In this document: one piece after another, positions 5,958 to 6,809 of the stretch | How the letters are laid out: each line of letters opens with the position of its first letter | Position numbering within the stretch: position 1 is the first letter of the stretch | Source: a bacterium | GTDB taxonomy: Bacteria > Krumholzibacteriota > Krumholzibacteriia > LZORAL124-64-63 | DNA length: 6,809 bases | Direction: 5' to 3' | Assembly (NCBI GenBank): GCA_030591105.1 | Contig: JAUVBS010000116.1 | Coordinates: forward strand, 1 to 6,809 | Translations under genes and position numbers: made by a program | Notes under the pieces: generated by a model | Told to the model about the DNA's origin: nothing | Databases searched by the model: none | The model's input: only the letters and a program-made list of their open reading frames with translations

Positions 5958-6809
5958 CTAGCCCGCGCTTTGCAGCGCGGTGACCGCTACCACATTGACG
6001 ATATCGTCGACGCTGCAACCCCGCGATAGATCGTTCACGCCCTTGGCCATACCTTGCAGCACCGGGCCGATCGCCTCGGCACCGCCAAGCCTCTGGACCA
6101 GTTTGTACGCGATATTACCGGCGTCCAGATCGGGGAAGATCAAGACGTTGGCGTGGCCGGCCACATCGCTATCGGGAGCCTTCTTCGCACCGATCGCGAC
6201 TACCAGCGCGGCGTCGGCCTGCAACGGACCGTCGACCGCCAGATCGGGGGCCTTCTCACGCAAGATACGCGTCGCGGTGGTGACCTTCCTCACGTCCGCA
6301 CCGCCGGCACTGCCCATGGTGCTGTAGCTGAGCATGGCCACGCGCGGCTCGAAGCCACAGAGTGCGTGGGCGGTCTTCGCCGTCGCGAGTGCGATGTCGG
6401 CCAGCTGTTGCGCATCGGGCGACGGGTTGACGGCGCAGTCGCCGAAGACGATCATCCCGTCCGTACCGAAATCCCAATCCGGATTGACCATCACGAAGCA
6501 GCTCGAGACCAGCGACGCGTCCGGCGCGGTGCCGATGATCTGAAAACCGGCGCGCAGCACGTCGCCGGTCGCGTTGTCCGCACCGGCGACCATGCCGTCC
6601 GCGCGGCCGTCGGCAACAATCATCGCGCCATAGAACAGCGGGTTAGCCATGATCTCGGCCGCTTCGTCGGCGCTCAATCCCTTGCGCTGGCGCTTGGCGT
6701 GGTAAGCTTGCACGTAGGCGTCCCGTTGCCCGTCGCACCGGGGATCGACGATCTCGATCCCTTCAGTCGCGGCGCCGAGTCGGGCGAGATCGGCCGTGAG
6801 TTGCTGCAC
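5958..6809 (-). CDS. pta: Phosphate acetyltransferase, C-terminal 283 residues (5' end outside the window)
   Basis: Pta reversibly converts acetyl-CoA and phosphate into acetyl phosphate and CoA, feeding AckA. The visible 283 residues cover most of the PTA_PTB catalytic domain. Compared with compact Pta proteins of about 330 residues, roughly the first 45-50 are missing beyond the right edge. The GTG at the edge (6809-6807) is therefore probably internal. If a long DRTGG-containing N-terminal half exists, as in E. coli, it is not visible. Landmarks in the visible part: [22 protein letters not shown] (56-77), [16 protein letters not shown] (125-140), [13 protein letters not shown] (158-170), [10 protein letters not shown] (193-202), [27 protein letters not shown] (211-237) and [12 protein letters not shown] (261-272). 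Ser262, Arg263 and Asp269 match catalytic Ser309, Arg310 and Asp316 of the M. thermophila enzyme. The order pta then ackA is that of M. thermophila and clostridia, the reverse of E. coli. Confidence 0.95.
   Translation of the reverse strand: MQQLTADLARLGAATEGIEIVDPRCDGQRDAYVQAYHAKRQRKGLSADEAAEIMANPLFYGAMIVADGRADGMVAGADNATGDVLRAGFQIIGTAPDASLVSSCFVMVNPDWDFGTDGMIVFGDCAVNPSPDAQQLADIALATAKTAHALCGFEPRVAMLSYSTMGSAGGADVRKVTTATRILREKAPDLAVDGPLQADAALVVAIGAKKAPDSDVAGHANVLIFPDLDAGNIAYKLVQRLGGAEAIGPVLQGMAKGVNDLSRGCSVDDIVNVVAVTALQSAG

Noticed and set aside
1..6809. A search for CRISPR arrays, tRNA/rRNA, insertion sequences, phage genes or a toxin-antitoxin pair
   Set aside because: No regularly spaced repeats, RNA gene motifs, transposase motifs or small paired genes are visible. 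The window is well explained by metabolic genes.

Overview
The window is a GC-rich, densely coding stretch of bacterial chromosome. It holds four complete genes and one gene cut by the right edge. The putative lipoprotein signal on one product and the general gene style suggest a Gram-negative bacterium, possibly a proteobacterium. No rRNA or other phylogenetic marker is present, so this is only an inference. I see no mobile element, CRISPR array, tRNA or rRNA.

Left part (1-3470, + strand): a short-form CstA-family transporter (pyruvate/peptide uptake family) overlaps by four bases (ATGA) with a putatively exported, probably lipid-anchored metal-dependent amidohydrolase of the YtcJ/amidohydrolase-3 type. 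The two look like a translationally coupled pair. A hairpin that begins on the amidohydrolase stop codon closes the unit.

Middle (3471-4687): a 213-base non-coding gap with a weak candidate promoter is followed by a stand-alone PhzF-family isomerase on the + strand. PhzF converges on the acetate kinase gene across a 71-base gap with no clear terminator.

Right part (4688-6809, - strand): pta (5' end missing) followed by ackA, in the order pta-ackA. They are separated by 61 bases that hold a perfect 15-base palindrome and a strong Shine-Dalgarno sequence for a GTG-started ackA. Together they interconvert acetyl-CoA, acetyl phosphate and acetate, with ATP made or spent.

A possible theme is carbon handling at the pyruvate/acetate node: CstA-type uptake on one side and Pta-AckA acetate overflow or assimilation on the other. 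The two sets are on opposite strands and nothing in the sequence proves co-regulation. Most of the window is ordinary metabolism. The parts worth a second look are the CstA-amidohydrolase pairing and two intergenic hairpins.
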